Shown piece after piece: positions 35,181 to 35,983 of a DNA stretch of 35,983 bases. The DNA comes from a virus. The notes below the pieces were generated by a model. The model did not search any database and was not told where the DNA came from. It worked only from the letters and a program-made list of their open reading frames with translations. Position 1 is the stretch's first letter. Every line of letters starts with the position of its first letter. The position numbers and the translations under genes were made by a program. Where the stretch lies: positions 1 to 35,983 of IMG/VR virus record IMGVR_UViG_3300044638_000476; one strand, 5' to 3'.

Positions 35181-35983
35181 GTGGCGGCGGCGGTGACAGA
35201 GGAGGCGCAGGTGGGGCTGGTGGATATAGAACGGGTACTGGATTATCTGTTACAGCAGGAACTGATTACACCGTAACTGTTGGTGGCGGCGGTGCTGCTA
35301 GTGCTACTACTGGCAATTCAGGCTCAAATTCTGTGTTTTCAACTATTACGTCTAACGGCGGTGGGGCTGGTGGTTATTGGAATACGAACGGAACTGCTGG
35401 CGGTTCCGGTGGTGGTGGCGGTGGAGGCGGTGCTGCTGTAACAGGTGGGGCAGGAAACACACCATCAACTTCACCCTCGCAAGGTAGCAATGGTGGAAAT
35501 GGCGCAGATGACACAATAAGTTGGGGCGGTGCTGGTGGTGGCGGTGGTGGTGCTAGTGCTGTTGGAAGTGCGGCTCCAGCTACAAATACTGGTGGTGCAG
35601 GAGGCAATGGAACCGCATCAACTATTTCAGGCTCATCTGTAACTTATGCAGGTGGCGGTGGCGGTGGTGCGGGTAATCCTTCTCCTGCTTCTGGTACTGG
35701 TGGTGCAGGAGGCACAGGCGGTGGTGGTCGAGGTGGAGCAACACTTACACCTGAAAGTGGGACTGCTAACACAGGTGGTGGCGGTGGTGGAGGCGCAGGA
35801 AATCATCCCACTGCTGGATATACATCAGGCGCAGGCGGCTCCGGTATCGTCATCCTGAAATACACCGTCGCATCGCAGACTGTCTTTACCTTCAAGTCAT
35901 CGACCAAGTGGGTTGCCCCAACCGGTGTGACCAGCGTGGATTATCTGGTCGTGGCTGGTGGCGGTGCAGGAGGTGGAGAAGTT
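35036..35983 (+). CDS. Glycine-rich tail adhesin, variant copy, truncated by the window end
   Basis: Starts ATG 35036 (ATGA overlap) and is open to the window end, 316 codons so far. It has the same N-terminus (MSGIMAMLLGRLAAGGGALTVV) and first beta segment as the 190-1740 gene and the same second-module start from 35834. The interior of the first module (35181-35833) differs greatly in the glycine-rich strips but keeps the anchor strips (GSNSVFSTIT, GNTPSTSPSQG, ISGSSVTYAGG). Function as for 190-1740. Confidence 0.75.
   Translation, partial: MSGIMAMLLGRLAAGGGALTVVQTFTASGTWTAPTGVTEVEYLVVAGGGGGGGDRGGAGGAGGYRTGTGLSVTAGTDYTVTVGGGGAASATTGNSGSNSVFSTITSNGGGAGGYWNTNGTAGGSGGGGGGGGAAVTGGAGNTPSTSPSQGSNGGNGADDTISWGGAGGGGGGASAVGSAAPATNTGGAGGNGTASTISGSSVTYAGGGGGGAGNPSPASGTGGAGGTGGGGRGGATLTPESGTANTGGGGGGGAGNHPTAGYTSGAGGSGIVILKYTVASQTVFTFKSSTKWVAPTGVTSVDYLVVAGGGAGGGEV
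35834..35983 (+). repeat. Right copy of the overlap locus (3' conserved flank)
   Basis: Partner of 979-1130. The window ends within the start of the adhesin's second module. Confidence 0.9.

Noticed and set aside
1-35983. CRISPR array, tRNA genes, integrase or attachment site
   Set aside because: No regularly spaced repeats, tRNA-like cloverleaf or recombinase gene was seen, which fits a lytic phage.

Overview
The window looks like one genome of a lytic, tailed double-stranded DNA phage with a short-tailed (podovirus, T7-type) virion, plus a terminal overlap. The evidence is a T7-like order of head-tail connector/portal, scaffold, capsid, tail tubular proteins A and B, three to four internal virion proteins and tail fibres. 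No integrase, tRNA, RNA polymerase or DNA polymerase gene is visible. The lysis genes (GH19 endolysin, two-helix holin candidate, Rz with a fully nested Rz1) and the many AGGAG-type ribosome binding sites point to a Gram-negative bacterial host. Size and gene style recall uncultured aquatic podoviruses (HTVC010P-like and related freshwater phages), but the host assignment is inference.

Layout. Positions 1-1130 and 34847-35983 are two versions of the same locus (end of a fibre protein plus start of a glycine-rich adhesin). The unique genome is therefore about 34.85 kb and probably circularly permuted or terminally redundant. Reading rightward from the left end: adhesin (190-1740), a small protein, a 2OG-Fe(II) oxygenase-like protein, small membrane/coiled-coil proteins (1743-4102), then the lysis cassette (4099-5976). 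A leftward operon (11376 down to 5977) carries a GP88-family protein, YqaJ-type exonuclease, RecT-type annealing protein, a VRR-NUC nuclease, a Cro/XRE-like HTH protein and many tiny proteins. A short rightward early unit (11507-13256) carries a ribbon-helix-helix regulator, a helix-turn-helix replication-like protein and an SSB-like protein. The late rightward operon starts at 13715 with the terminase genes and runs through head, tail, ejection and fibre genes, then through the left-end adhesin and lysis genes, meeting the leftward operon at 5976/5977.

How the parts fit. The RHH protein probably represses its own promoter through an 11-bp-arm inverted repeat in the divergent region. The recombination genes sit behind an intrinsic terminator in the leftward operon, suggesting attenuation or read-through control. 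Two similar sigma70-type promoters (TTGC..-N16-TACAAT) precede the 15786 gene and the capsid gene. Intrinsic terminators bracket the capsid pair (21557-21582 and 22921-22958).

Most notable: (1) the glycine-rich adhesin has a ~650 bp interior cassette that differs strongly between the two ends of the window while flanks differ by only a few mostly synonymous bases, a signature of a hypervariable receptor-binding module. (2) A 516-bp gene-free stretch (12444-12959) contains three abutting strong helices with no unpaired linker and a competing 8-bp pairing, a candidate undescribed structured RNA. A second compact non-coding segment (13257-13431) and a 49-residue secreted cysteine-rich protein (13432-13581) lie just downstream.
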